64,000 nucleotides of DNA from Caulobacteraceae bacterium (GTDB lineage Bacteria > Pseudomonadota > Alphaproteobacteria > Caulobacterales > Aquidulcibacteraceae), in assembly GCA_016703335.1 (NCBI GenBank), contig JADJCG010000011.1:1-64000 (forward strand), given 5' to 3'. Below, piece after piece: positions 19,459 to 28,690 of the stretch. Numbering within the stretch: position 1 is the first letter of the stretch; each line of letters opens with the position of its first letter. Below the pieces are notes generated by a model that was not told the origin of the DNA, made no database searches, and saw nothing but the letters and a program-made list of their open reading frames with translations. Made by a program: the position numbers and the translations under genes.

Positions 19459-20388
19459 CTAGAGGTATTTCAACAGGCTGAGCTGCGAGAGTTGCGAGAA
19501 GGTTTTTGCGGCTGCCTCGTATTGGGTGAGCAGCGTGTTGAGGCGGATGGAGACTTCCGCGAGGTCGGCGTCCGTTTGTTCGCCAATCTCTTTCGACAGC
19601 AGATCGGAGCGCGCTTGCAGGCGGGCGCCGTCGTCCTCGAAGCGGTTCTGCAACTGGCCGGTGCGCCCCTCTTCTGTGACGAAGTCTTTGGCGTGATTGT
19701 CGAGCTGCGCCGCCAGCGTATTGAGCATGTCCGTCTGGGCGCCGCTGAGCGGTGAACCGAGCGCGCCGCCGGTGCCGTCGAGCATAATCTTGAGTTCGCG
19801 CAGCGTATCGAAGAGGCCGGTGGAGAGTTCCGAGGCCTTCGCCGCAAGCTTGATCGGCGCACCGCTGCCCGTATCAATGATCTGATGGCGCGACGCTTCG
19901 TCGAACATGTCTTCGGGTTGCGTCGTCGTCACAAGCTGGTTCAGCGACGTGATCTTTACTGGCGCACCGCTCTGGCGTTCGCCCGCGAACATTGGCTGCC
20001 CGTTCCAGGTTTCGTTCAGCGCCGAGACGATGCTGTTGAATGCCAGGTCGAGTTCTGTGCTGACGCCGCGGCCGTCGTTGGCGCTGATGGCTTCACGGAT
20101 CGAGAGCGCGAGATCCTGAGAGGCGTTTGACACTTGGCCGAGCGCCGCAGCTTGCACGCCGAAACGCGCTTCAAGTTGGCTGAGCACTGAGGCGCGCGCG
20201 TCTGTGTTCGCGCGCATGCTTGAGGCGCTGAGGATGCGGCTTGAGGCGCTGCCGAAGCCTTGCAGCGTGTCGGCTTTGACGGTCGAGGCGATCTGCGCTT
20301 GCAGATTGCCGAGTTCGCCGGTGATACGGCGAATGTCGCCCTGGGCGCGGGTAAAGAAGCGTGCGTTGAGTGGCGTGCTGGCGGACAT
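19459..20388 (-). CDS. flgL: Flagellar hook-filament junction protein FlgL (flagellin-like)
   Basis: A 309-residue flagellin-fold protein. The N-terminal coiled region (FFTRAQGDIRRITGELGNLQ) and C-terminal coiled region (DLAEVSIRLNTLLTQYEAAAKTFSQL) flank a variable middle, as in FlgL. It follows flgK with 11 bases between them, the usual order, and should be transcribed with it from the promoter before flgK. It forms the second junction ring between hook and filament. No flagellin gene is nearby. Confidence 0.88.
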   Translation of the reverse strand: MSASTPLNARFFTRAQGDIRRITGELGNLQAQIASTVKADTLQGFGSASSRILSASSMRANTDARASVLSQLEARFGVQAAALGQVSNASQDLALSIREAISANDGRGVSTELDLAFNSIVSALNETWNGQPMFAGERQSGAPVKITSLNQLVTTTQPEDMFDEASRHQIIDTGSGAPIKLAAKASELSTGLFDTLRELKIMLDGTGGALGSPLSGAQTDMLNTLAAQLDNHAKDFVTEEGRTGQLQNRFEDDGARLQARSDLLSKEIGEQTDADLAEVSIRLNTLLTQYEAAAKTFSQLSQLSLLKYL

Positions 20389-20399
20389 CTAGTTCACTC

Positions 20400-22558
20400 T
20401 CAACGATAGCCGATGGTCATGAGCACATCGAGCATTTCGGTGGCTGCTTGGATTACGCGCGCGGCGGCGGCGTAGGCGTTTTGATAGGTCGTCATTTTCA
20501 TCAGCTCGTCGTCAATGCTGACGCTTTCTTTTTCACCGCGCCGATCGGCGGCGGCGGTCGCGACGGCGGCAGCGCCGGTGGCTTGACGTTCTGCATCTGT
20601 GGCGAGGCGCCCTGCTTCACCGCCGAGACGCGCGGCGTACGTCGCGAGCGATCCGGTTTGAGCAGAGAGGACGCCAGCGGCGCCGAAGCTGCGCATGGCG
20701 TCGCGCGCAGCGACGAGCGCGTTGGCGCCGCGGTTATCGCCAGCTTCGATGACTTTCGTGCCGAGGTTGACGGAGAGGTCGGGACGGCCGACCGCAAGGC
20801 GTGATGTATTCGCGGCGACGAGCGGGTTGACGTCGATTTCCGTGGCACGCCCGGCGGTGGCGGACGCGTCGAGACCGTTTAACGCAGAGAACGCAACGCC
20901 AGTGCCACCGCGCTGCGTGGTGTCGTTGACCAGCTGAACATTGAATGCGGATTGGCGGTGAAGCTAACTTGGCCGGTTGTGCTGTCCAGCGAGAACGTAC
21001 CGTATTCGCCGAGGCCAGTGCCTGACGCGTTGAGCGCGCTGAGCAGATCGTTCCACGTTGCGCCTGGCGCCGAAAGCGGACCATCAATGCTGATGGTGCG
21101 GTTGGCGATGAGGCGGCCTTGTGTGTCGCGGACCTGATACGAGACTGCGCCGCCATCAGAGAAGCCGTGTAGGTCGTTGCCGCTAATGCCGCTTTCGAAG
21201 AAGAGCGGCGTTGGGCGCGAGACGAGATCGTTCAAGCCGAAGAAGTGCGAGAAGCCACGCCCCGCTCTGAGCGCCGGATCGGCGTCATCCTGCTGGATGA
21301 CGATGCCGCCATTGTTGTTGAGATTGAGTGAGAGCACGCCGTTGTTGAACGAGGCGCTACCTGACGGTGACTCCGCCGCGAGCGCGGTGTTCAGCGCATC
21401 GACGAAATCGCCGATCGTGCCGCCGCCTGCGAACGAGACGACATTAGATGGCGCTTCCGAGGTGATCGTCTGCGCGTCGAAATCAATGGTGAGACGATCG
21501 CGCAGAATGCCGGAGGCATCGGTGATCGCGAGCGTCGCCGTGCCGGTGAAGTTGAGCGCGTCGGTGCTGAGCAAGCCGGTTTGGCGGCCTGTCATCGACG
21601 AGACGGCCGGCGATGAGGCGTTTTCGTTGTGCACGGCGTTGAGCGCGTCAGCGAGGGCGCCAGCGTAGCCGCCGAGTGCTTCAGCGAGGCCGGGTAGATC
21701 GGTGTCGCGCGCTTGCAGCAAGCCTTTGATCGAGCCGCCGGTGAGCGAGGTCTCGAGATTGGTGTTTGAGCCAAGCTCTTCGTTCAGCGTGATGACGCCG
21801 TGGGTTGCGTATGACGACGGGTTCGGCGTGTAAGAGATTTTCGCGGCGTTGACGCCGACGAGAAGCGCGCCGCCGCCAGTGCGGACGTGCGTGCTGCCAT
21901 CGGGTTGCAACGTCGCGCGAACGTCCATCAGCTCTGAAAGCTGATCGATGAGCGCGGACTGCGCATTTTCGGCGGAGCTTGTATCGGTCCCAGTGCGCTT
22001 GTTGAGGCGGATCTCGTTGTTGAGCTCCGCAATGCGGTTCATCAGATTCTGCGATTCGGACACAGCATCGCCGATGCGCTGGTCGGCTTCGCCGATCAGT
22101 TGCTGCAGTGAATCGCCGATGCGTTGGATTTCCGAATAGGTCGCTTGCAGTGCGCTGACAGCATCAGACCGGCGCAAGCTCGATGAAGGATCCACGCCGA
22201 GTTGGGTCAGCGCAGACCAATATTCGTCGACCATGCCGAACATGGAGGATGCGCTCGACGGATCGCCGAAGTTCTGTTGTGCGCGTGAGAGCAAATCGGC
22301 GCGCGCGGAAGCCGAGCCCGCCGATGCGGACGCGATGTAGTTTGCGGTCGCCAAAAACTGGTCGGCGGCGCGTTTGATGCCGGTGATCTCAACGCCGGCG
22401 CCCGCCCCGATCTGGGTACGCGGCGCGAGCGTCATCTCGGTGCGCACGTAGCCAGGCGTGTTGGCGTTGGCGATGTTCTGCGAAACGGTGGCGACGCCGG
22501 TTTGCGCGGCGCGCAGGCCGGAGAGGCCTGCGAGAAGGACGCTGGTTAGGCCGACCAT
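20400..22558 (-). CDS. flgK: Flagellar hook-associated protein FlgK, one frameshift
   Basis: About 719 residues. The start is the ATG at 22558 (MVGLTSVLLAGLSGLRAAQT) with GGGAG upstream; the long in-frame extension before it is rejected. The N-terminus has the rod/hook signature SQNIANANTPGYVRTE. Sense changes frame at about 20940-20946: NPHS continues as FNVQLVNDTTQRGGTG in another frame. From there it runs uninterrupted to the C-terminal helix ARVIQAATEMLDVLMTIGYR, the conserved FlgK end. It forms the first hook-filament junction layer. Confidence 0.92.
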
Positions 22559-22723
22559 GAGCGCGCTCCCGGCAAAGGCGCCCGGCGCCCGGCGGAATCT
22601 GCCGAGCGCGCACGGGCGCGTATGACGCGCGAAGAGTGCTTTTAAGCGTTTGAAACAACACGCTTTCTCCCCGTCACCGGCGCGAGCTGGAGGGCTCACG
22701 CGCGGTGCGTCGGCGTTCACCAC

Positions 22724-22738
22724 GCAAGGTCGGGGCCA
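22724..22738 (-). promoter_or_regulatory. Sigma54-type promoter for flgK-flgL
   Basis: The minus strand reads TGGCCCCGACCTTGC. This matches the -24/-12 consensus TGGCAC-N5-TTGC with the required GG-N10-GC spacing. Predicted transcription start is near 22712, leaving a leader of about 150 bases before flgK. Confidence 0.65.
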
Positions 22739-22747
22739 TGGTTAATC

Positions 22748-22768
22748 GCCCGGCAGAAGCTGCCGGGC
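22748..22768. promoter_or_regulatory. ftr-like palindrome, probable FlbD site
   Basis: Perfect inverted repeat GCCCGGCAG / CTGCCGGGC with spacer AAG, placed between the two divergent sigma54-type promoters. It resembles the Caulobacter ftr elements bound by FlbD (recalled consensus core CGGCA-N-TGCCG). The same core recurs before fliF at 26996-27012. Confidence 0.6.
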
Positions 22769-22860
22769 AGGGCTGCCAGAATTGCCGTTTGAGCAGGGTC
22801 TGGGCGCATCAGATTTATCGATAGCACTGATTTTATTGCCTTTTATCATGGTTACCGGCG

Positions 22861-22876
22861 TGGCCCAGGGCTTGCT
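22861..22876 (+). promoter_or_regulatory. Sigma54-type promoter for fliK-flgD(-flgE)
   Basis: The plus strand reads TGGCCCAGGGCTTGCT, matching TGGCAC-N5-TTGCT at all but two positions and with exact GG-N10-GC spacing. Predicted start near 22887, 41 bases before the fliK ATG. The ftr-like palindrome lies about 130 bases upstream, a normal enhancer distance. Confidence 0.65.
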
Positions 22877-22927
22877 CGGGAGCGCAGGCTGGATGCGGGA
22901 CAAGCCGCGACCGGTCCTGGGGGATTT

Positions 22928-24301
22928 ATGGATTTCGCGCCGGAGCCAGTGCTCGATGCTTTCACGCCGCCGCCGACGCGGTCGGCGCCGCGCACGCCTG
23001 TCGCCGACGACAACGGTCAAACCTTCGACGATCACCTAGACGCAGTGAGCAACGAGGCGCCCGAGCGCCCTGCTCCGGCGAAGACGGAAGCTAAAGAGGT
23101 AGCACCGCCGGTCGACGCGAAGCCTGACAGTGCCGACGATGCGGATGCGGGCGACGAGATCGATCCGGACGTTGCATTGTTGGGCGGGCCGTTGCCCCCG
23201 CCAGCGCCGCCGCCGATGGCAGCGCCTGTTGTGGTGCAGATCGCGGCATCGCAGCCGCAAGCGCCGCACACTGATGCTGCGCCGGAAGACGGTGAGAGCG
23301 AAGTCGCGCCGGTGAGCGCGCCGCAAACGCCAGTTGCGCCCGCAATGGACACAGAGGCAAACGCTGACGCTGAAGCCGCAACGCCCGCGACGGGTGACAA
23401 GAAGTCGAACGCCGAAGCGAAGCCCGCAACGGATGCGCCACAAACGCAGCCCGCACAGCAAACGGCCCAGGCGAACACTCAGCCGGTGCAGCAGGCGGCG
23501 CCGCAAGCCAAGGTCGCGGTTGAGGAATTGCCGGCAGGCGTGCAGCAGGCGATCGCCGCTACGATCAGCGCGGCCCCGCAAACCACGCCGCAGCCGACGC
23601 AACGCGCTGCCCCAAAGGCGGCAACGCAGACAGGCGAAACGAAGGTCGAACCGGATGCGCGCGACGCCAAGACTGATGCGCCTGCCGCGAATGCAAAACC
23701 GCGCGCGCCCGCGGCTAGTGCCGGCAACGCCTTCGTGGAGGCCGCGCCCGCCCTTCAAACGCAGACGAGCAGCAACGCGGACGGCTCACACGTGGAGCAA
23801 TCGAGCGCGCTCACAACGGCATCACAGGCAAGCACCCACGTTCAACATGTGGCGACCGACACTGGCGCTCAGCGCGCGGCGCCGGCAGCGGCGCAAGTTG
23901 GCCGCGAGATTATTCGCCGCTTCAATGGCGGCAGCACCAACTTTGAACTGCGTCTCGATCCGGCCGATCTCGGCCGGGTTGAAGTGCGCATGGAAGTCAC
24001 GCGCGACCACCGCGTTACGGCTGTGATCACCGCTGACAATCCGCAGGCGCTGACCGAATTGGCGCGGAATGCCCGCGATCTTGAGCAGCAGCTGCAGTCC
24101 GCCGGCTTGCAACTCAGCGACAGCGGCCTCTCGTTCGATCTGCGCCAAGGGGCGCAGGGCGGCGATGGCGAACAGCGGAACAATTCGAATGCGCGCGGCG
24201 AAGCAAACGCCAGCGCAACGCCCGAACAACAAGCAGCGCCCCTCGCGCGACCGATCGGCATGGATCGGTGGCGCGGCGTGCGCGTAGATCTGATGGTTTG
24301 A
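22928..24301 (+). CDS. fliK: Flagellar hook-length control protein FliK
   Basis: A 457-residue protein with a low-complexity Ala/Pro/Gln-rich N-terminal two-thirds, as is normal for the FliK ruler region. The compact C-terminal Flg_hook domain contains FELRLDPADLGRVEVRMEV and LSDSGLSFDLRQG. GGGGGA lies just upstream of the ATG. It measures hook length and triggers the export switch through FlhB. Followed by flgD after 10 bases. Several long antisense openings across this gene are by-products of the high GC content. Confidence 0.88.
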   Translation: MDFAPEPVLDAFTPPPTRSAPRTPVADDNGQTFDDHLDAVSNEAPERPAPAKTEAKEVAPPVDAKPDSADDADAGDEIDPDVALLGGPLPPPAPPPMAAPVVVQIAASQPQAPHTDAAPEDGESEVAPVSAPQTPVAPAMDTEANADAEAATPATGDKKSNAEAKPATDAPQTQPAQQTAQANTQPVQQAAPQAKVAVEELPAGVQQAIAATISAAPQTTPQPTQRAAPKAATQTGETKVEPDARDAKTDAPAANAKPRAPAASAGNAFVEAAPALQTQTSSNADGSHVEQSSALTTASQASTHVQHVATDTGAQRAAPAAAQVGREIIRRFNGGSTNFELRLDPADLGRVEVRMEVTRDHRVTAVITADNPQALTELARNARDLEQQLQSAGLQLSDSGLSFDLRQGAQGGDGEQRNNSNARGEANASATPEQQAAPLARPIGMDRWRGVRVDLMV

Positions 24302-24311
24302 GGATAAAGCG

Positions 24312-24974
24312 ATGGCTGTCTCAGGCATAGATGTAACGGCAACGCCGTCCGAGGCCGCGGGCTCACGCACGCGCCTCTCGGATAATTACGACACATTTCT
24401 CGTGTTGCTGACGGCGCAGCTGCAGAACCAAGACCCGCTCGCGCCGATGGATTCGACGCAGTTTACGCAGCAATTGGTGCAGTTCAGCCAGGTTGAACAA
24501 CAGATCCGCACCAACGAACAGCTCGAAGGCCTTGTTGGTCAGTACCAAGCTGCAAGTGCGGGCGCCGCCCTCTCCTATCTCGGCAAGGATGCGATCATCT
24601 CGGCGGACGAGACGTATCTCGCGGGCGGCTCGGCCAACTGGGCGTACCGTTTGCCGGAAGCGGCGACGGAGATGACGGTCTCGGTGAAGGACATGCAAGG
24701 TCGCACTGTCTACACCTCCACGACCGAAGCGCGCGGCGGCGGTGAGCATTTGTTTACGTGGAACGGCATCAAGAACGACGGCAGCACTGCAACGGATGGC
24801 GTCTATCAAATCGTCATCGATGCAAAAAATGCAGCTGGCACGTCGCTGACGCCGACTATCAGCGTTCGAGAAACTATCATGGGCGTAGACTTCACTGGAG
24901 CCTCGCCTGTTGTCATCACGCCTGCGGGCACACGCGATTTGAGCACCATTCGCTCGGTGCTCGAGAACGGCTGA
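24312..24974 (+). CDS. flgD: Flagellar hook assembly protein FlgD
   Basis: A 220-residue hook-capping protein. The N-terminal FlgD signature YDTFLVLLTAQLQNQDPL-AP, then STQFTQQLVQFSQVEQQI, is followed by the FlgD Ig-like/tudor domain (FTWNGIKNDGSTATDGVYQI). It acts at the growing hook tip to assemble FlgE and is later replaced by FlgK. It shares an operon with fliK. Confidence 0.95.
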   Translation: MAVSGIDVTATPSEAAGSRTRLSDNYDTFLVLLTAQLQNQDPLAPMDSTQFTQQLVQFSQVEQQIRTNEQLEGLVGQYQAASAGAALSYLGKDAIISADETYLAGGSANWAYRLPEAATEMTVSVKDMQGRTVYTSTTEARGGGEHLFTWNGIKNDGSTATDGVYQIVIDAKNAAGTSLTPTISVRETIMGVDFTGASPVVITPAGTRDLSTIRSVLENG

Positions 24975-24983
24975 CAAAGCTAA

Positions 24984-25004
24984 GCGTCCGCCGAATGCGG
25001 ACGC
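24984..25004 (+). other. Hairpin between flgD and flgE
   Basis: Perfect 8-bp inverted repeat GCGTCCGC / GCGGACGC with loop CGAAT, ten bases after the flgD stop. No T tract follows, so it may attenuate transcription or protect mRNA rather than terminate. Confidence 0.45.
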
Positions 25005-25091
25005 CGACTAACGCGCAGAAGCGCTCCATCAGTATCAATTTTCGTATGCCGCGTTCGGTGGGACGCGCGCGGCGATGGAGCTGGGACACTT

Positions 25092-26432
25092 ATGTCTATT
25101 TATACCGCATTGCGTGCGGGCGTTTCTGGCCTCACCGCCAACTCAAGCGCCCTCGCCGTTATTTCCGACAACATCGCCAACGTGAACACGGTTGGCTACA
25201 AGCGCTCGGGCGTCGATTTCTCGGCGCTGGTCAACGCGCAGAACTCGAACACGACCTATAACGCCGGCGGCGTGCTGCCGCTGACGCGCCAGCAGATCTC
25301 GCTGCAGGGTTCGCTAGAGCAATCTCGTTCATCGACCGACTTGGCGATCTCGGGAGACGGCTTCTTCATCGTCTCGACCAACAACCAGCAGCTCTCGAAC
25401 GGCGGCTCAGTGCTGTTCACGCGCGCCGGCTCGTTCACGATCGACGCCGACGGCTTTATGGTCAACGCGCAAGGCTTGTTCTTGCAAGGCTGGCCGGTAG
25501 GCAACGACGGCAGCGTCACCTCGTCGCCGACGTCGCTGTCGGCGATCGAGCCGATCAACATTTCGGGCGTCGGCGGTTTGGCTGAACCGACCGGTAACAT
25601 TGGCCTCAACGCCAACCTGAACTCGGCGCAAGCCGATTACGCCAACGCTCAGGGCGCCTATGACGTGGGCGACATGGCGACCGGCACGATCACGCCGCAC
25701 TTCGAAAGCTCGCTCGAAATCTACGACAGCTTGGGCGCAGCACGCACTGTGGCGTTCGGCTTCCTGAAGACGGGCCCGAACACGTGGCGCGTGGAAGCCT
25801 ATGCGCGTCCGAATTCGAACGTCACCGGCGGCTCAGGCTCGGGCGGCCTGCTCGCAGCAGGCATCGTAACGTTCAACACGGACGGCACGGTCGCCAGCGT
25901 CTCGCCGCACGGCACGGCCTCAACGGCGCAAGACATCGACGATGCGTTCACGATCAACTGGGCAGCGCCGACTGGCGCGAGCGCGCAAGACGTAACGCTC
26001 GACCTCGCGACCGGAATGACGCAATTCGCCAAGAGCTTCGGCGTGACGTCCGTGACGGCCGATGGCGTGCCGCCAGGCGACCTTGTCGGGCTCGTGCTTG
26101 AAGGCGACGGCATGCTGACGGCGCAATTCTCAAACGGTCGCGCGCGGGCACTCTATCAAGTGCCGCTGGCGACGTTCTTGAACCCGAACGGTCTGGCCGC
26201 AGACCAAGGCGGCGCGTTCCGCACCACGCTGCAATCGGGCCTCTACAACATCAACTCGTCGAACGCGGGCGGCGCAGGCCGCATCGTTTCAGGTGCGCTC
26301 GAAGCCTCAAACGTCGACCTCGCGACTGAGTTCACAAACTTGATCACCACGCAGCGCGCCTACTCCGCTGCATCGCGCATCATCACCACTGCGGACCAGA
26401 TGCTCGAAGAGCTTTTGATGATCAAACGTTAG
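25092..26432 (+). CDS. flgE: Flagellar hook protein FlgE
   Basis: A 446-residue hook subunit. The N-terminus MSIYTALRAGVSGL and SDNIANVNTVGYKRSG, the central hook domain, and the C-terminal SNVDLATEFTNLITTQRAYSA with LEELLMIKR are all typical. Located after fliK-flgD, separated by 117 bases with a hairpin. No convincing separate sigma54 promoter is seen in that gap, so it may be read from the fliK promoter. Confidence 0.95.
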   Translation: MSIYTALRAGVSGLTANSSALAVISDNIANVNTVGYKRSGVDFSALVNAQNSNTTYNAGGVLPLTRQQISLQGSLEQSRSSTDLAISGDGFFIVSTNNQQLSNGGSVLFTRAGSFTIDADGFMVNAQGLFLQGWPVGNDGSVTSSPTSLSAIEPINISGVGGLAEPTGNIGLNANLNSAQADYANAQGAYDVGDMATGTITPHFESSLEIYDSLGAARTVAFGFLKTGPNTWRVEAYARPNSNVTGGSGSGGLLAAGIVTFNTDGTVASVSPHGTASTAQDIDDAFTINWAAPTGASAQDVTLDLATGMTQFAKSFGVTSVTADGVPPGDLVGLVLEGDGMLTAQFSNGRARALYQVPLATFLNPNGLAADQGGAFRTTLQSGLYNINSSNAGGAGRIVSGALEASNVDLATEFTNLITTQRAYSAASRIITTADQMLEELLMIKR

Positions 26433-26574
26433 GTTGAAGCGTGGCTCGGATACGAAATGAGTAAGAGACTCATGTTCTAATGCGAGACACGCTTCTTCGC
26501 CCAATTCGATTCGCGTCTTAGCCGTTTCTTTAGCGATCCAAGTTATGTTGGGTTGCTAAGAAGGAGAAAGGCGC

Positions 26575-26856
26575 ATGCAGAAGCAACGCCGATATGATGG
26601 GGTGGTGATGGGTCCCGACGGGAATCCCCTCACTTTGGACGATCTGCCGCCACCGGGAACGACCCGTTGGGTCATCCGCCGTAAGGCAGAAGTTGTCGCT
26701 GCGGTTCGCGGCGGCCTGCTGACGATGGAAGATGCCTGCCAGCGCTACGGCCTCTCTGAAGAAGAGTTCGATGCTTGGCGGAAATCAATCGAAAAGCATG
26801 GCCTCCCTGGCTTGCGCACCACGCGCATCCAGCACTACCGCGCGGCCGGCGTCTAA
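26575..26856 (+). CDS. sciP: SciP, small CtrA-inhibitory protein (DUF1153)
   Basis: A 93-residue helix-turn-helix protein with the DUF1153 pattern MGPDGNPLTLDDLPPPGTTR, then WVIRRKAEVVAAVRGGL, TMEDACQRYGLSEEEF and LRTTRIQHYR. In Caulobacter SciP binds CtrA and DNA and stops activation of CtrA promoters late in the cell cycle, and its gene lies between the hook gene and fliF as here. A strong AAGGAG site precedes the ATG. A rho-independent terminator follows. Assignment rests on family plus conserved position. Confidence 0.88.
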   Translation: MQKQRRYDGVVMGPDGNPLTLDDLPPPGTTRWVIRRKAEVVAAVRGGLLTMEDACQRYGLSEEEFDAWRKSIEKHGLPGLRTTRIQHYRAAGV

Positions 26857-26912
26857 CAGACGCCGCGCTGCTTCGGCGGCAATCGATCTGTAAGTACCAA
26901 GGCTTTCAAAGG

Positions 26913-26941
26913 CCCCCGCTCTTCCCCAGCGGGGGTCTTTG
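26913..26941 (+). terminator. Rho-independent terminator after sciP
   Basis: 8-bp GC stem CCCCCGCT / AGCGGGGG, 7-base loop, followed by TCTTT. It separates sciP from the fliF operon. Confidence 0.75.
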
Positions 26942-26974
26942 CGCGTCTGGAGCCAACTGTGATCTCCAACGTGG

Positions 26975-27012
26975 TTAACGGTTGTTTCACCCCCGCCCGG
27001 CAAATTCTGCCG
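26975..27012 (+). promoter_or_regulatory. fliF control region: CtrA-like box beside an ftr-like palindrome
   Basis: TTAA-N7-TTCA at 26975-26989 differs by one base from the CtrA box TTAA-N7-TTAA. Immediately downstream, 26996-27012 reads CCCGGCAAATTCTGCCG, sharing its core with the palindrome at 22748. In Caulobacter fliF is activated by CtrA and repressed by FlbD at an ftr site. The same pair of signals, in the same order, is seen here about 60-95 bases before fliF. Confidence 0.55.
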
Positions 27013-27070
27013 ACCGGTGAGAATTGCCCAGTGATTCTGGGCGCTCTCTCCGTGCGTGCAGAGGGCTGGC

Positions 27071-28687
27071 GTGAACTTTACTCAACTACTCTTGAAGGCC
27101 GGACCGACGCGGTTGTTCGCGATGCTTGGCATCGCGGCGGTCGTGGCTGCTCTCCTCTTCACCCTCGTGTTCCGCATGGGCGGAGAGTCGAAGGCGCTGC
27201 TCTTCGCCGGCGTCGAGACCCGCGAAATGGCCGAGATCAGCCAGCGCCTGGAAGCAGCCGACATTCCTTACGAGATCCGTGAAGACGGCGGTTCGATCTA
27301 CGTCGCGCGTTCGGAAGTGTTCAACGCGCGCATGATGCTGTCGGCCGACGGCCTGCCGTCACAGGGCTCGATCGGCTACGAGATTTTCGATGAGCCGGAC
27401 GCGCTCGGCCAAACCCAATTCCAACAGAACATCAATCGCCTGCGCGCGCTCGAAGGCGAGCTGTCGCGCACGATCGGCTCGCTGGATGGCATCGCTTCCG
27501 CGCGCGTGCACCTGGTGTTGCCGGAGCGACAGCTGTTCTCGCGCGATGCCGAGCAGCCCTCTGCCTCCATCGTCATTCAGCTCCGCCGCGACGAGCTGAC
27601 GGCGGGCCAAGTTCGCGCCATTCGCAATTTGGTCGCGAGCGCCACGCCGGGTCTCAGCGCCAACCGCGTGACAATCGTTGATGAAACCGGCCGCCTGCTC
27701 GCGGCAGCGCAGTCGGGCGAAGAAGGCGCGGCCGACGGCATCGATGCGCGCCAGGTGGCGACCGAAGATCGCATCCGCCGCACCGTGACCGATATCATCG
27801 AAGGCATCGTCGGTCAGGGTAATGCGCGCGTGCAAGTCACCGCCGACATGGATTTCAACCGGGTTAGCGAGACGACGCAGCGTTTCGATCCCGAAGGCCG
27901 CGTGGTCCGATCGACGCAGACATCGGAAGAAACCGGCCGCAGCGGCGAGAGCTCGCGAGGCACCACTGCCGGGGCCAACGTACCCGACGCGAACGGCGCC
28001 ACCTCGCGGCAAGGGCCGGAAAACGAGAACAACCAAAGCTCCGAAACCGTCAACTACGAAATCTCGAACACCACGCGCACCGAAGTGAGCGAGGGCGGCC
28101 GCGTTCGCAAACTATCGGTGGCGGTGGCGGTGAATGGCACGATGACGCCAGGCGCCGACGGCGCGGCGGCAACGTATGCGCCGCGCTCGGAAGAAGAGAT
28201 GCAGCGCCTTACCGCGCTGGTGCGCTCCGCCGTCGGCTTCAATCAAGAGCGGGGCGACATTGTCGAAGTGGTCAACACCCAGTTCGCGAGCCTGGCGCCA
28301 GGCGGCGAAGCTGCCGCCGCGCCCGGGATGTTCGACTTCCTCGGCAATCTCGATGTGATGCGGATCATCGAGATCGTCGCTGCTTTGATTGCAGCATTGG
28401 CGTTCGTGTTCTTCGTGCTGCGACCGCTGGTCAGCGGCCTCATTCGCGGCGGCGCCAATGCAGCAGCGGGCGGCGTGCCTGCTCTCGCCGGCCCGGGTGG
28501 ATCAGGCGGCGGTGGCGCAACCGCGGCGTTGCCCGCGCCAGAGGGCGCCGCGAACGACGTCGGCATCGACATCGCGCAAATCAACGGGCGCGTACGCGCG
28601 TCGTCGGTCAAGAAAGTCGCGGAAGTCGTCGAGCAGCACCCAGATGAATCTGTCCAGATCATCCGTGGTTGGCTCAATAACGCGTAG
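27071..28687 (+). CDS. fliF: Flagellar MS-ring protein FliF
   Basis: A 538-residue protein from a GTG at 27071, chosen over the GTG at 27056 because AGAGGG lies 5 bases upstream. There is an N-terminal transmembrane helix (LFAMLGIAAVVAALLFTLVF), a ring-building domain (LEGELSRTIGSLDGIASARVHLVLPE), a long periplasmic region, a second helix (IIEIVAALIAALAFVFF) and a cytoplasmic tail ending in VVEQHPDESVQIIRGWL that binds FliG. First gene of fliF-fliG-flbE-fliN-flbD-flhA. Confidence 0.95.
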   Translation: MNFTQLLLKAGPTRLFAMLGIAAVVAALLFTLVFRMGGESKALLFAGVETREMAEISQRLEAADIPYEIREDGGSIYVARSEVFNARMMLSADGLPSQGSIGYEIFDEPDALGQTQFQQNINRLRALEGELSRTIGSLDGIASARVHLVLPERQLFSRDAEQPSASIVIQLRRDELTAGQVRAIRNLVASATPGLSANRVTIVDETGRLLAAAQSGEEGAADGIDARQVATEDRIRRTVTDIIEGIVGQGNARVQVTADMDFNRVSETTQRFDPEGRVVRSTQTSEETGRSGESSRGTTAGANVPDANGATSRQGPENENNQSSETVNYEISNTTRTEVSEGGRVRKLSVAVAVNGTMTPGADGAAATYAPRSEEEMQRLTALVRSAVGFNQERGDIVEVVNTQFASLAPGGEAAAAPGMFDFLGNLDVMRIIEIVAALIAALAFVFFVLRPLVSGLIRGGANAAAGGVPALAGPGGSGGGGATAALPAPEGAANDVGIDIAQINGRVRASSVKKVAEVVEQHPDESVQIIRGWLNNA

Positions 28688-28690
28688 CAA

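Noticed and set aside
23036..23758. Long minus-strand openings across fliK
   Set aside because: They are antisense to a repetitive, GC-rich Ala/Pro/Gln-coding region, encode Arg-rich low-complexity products and lack ribosome-binding sites.
25059..25073. TGGGACG-N6-GC before flgE as a sigma54 promoter
   Set aside because: Spacing fits, but the TT before GC is missing and the predicted transcript would start inside the ribosome-binding region, 7 bases before the ATG.
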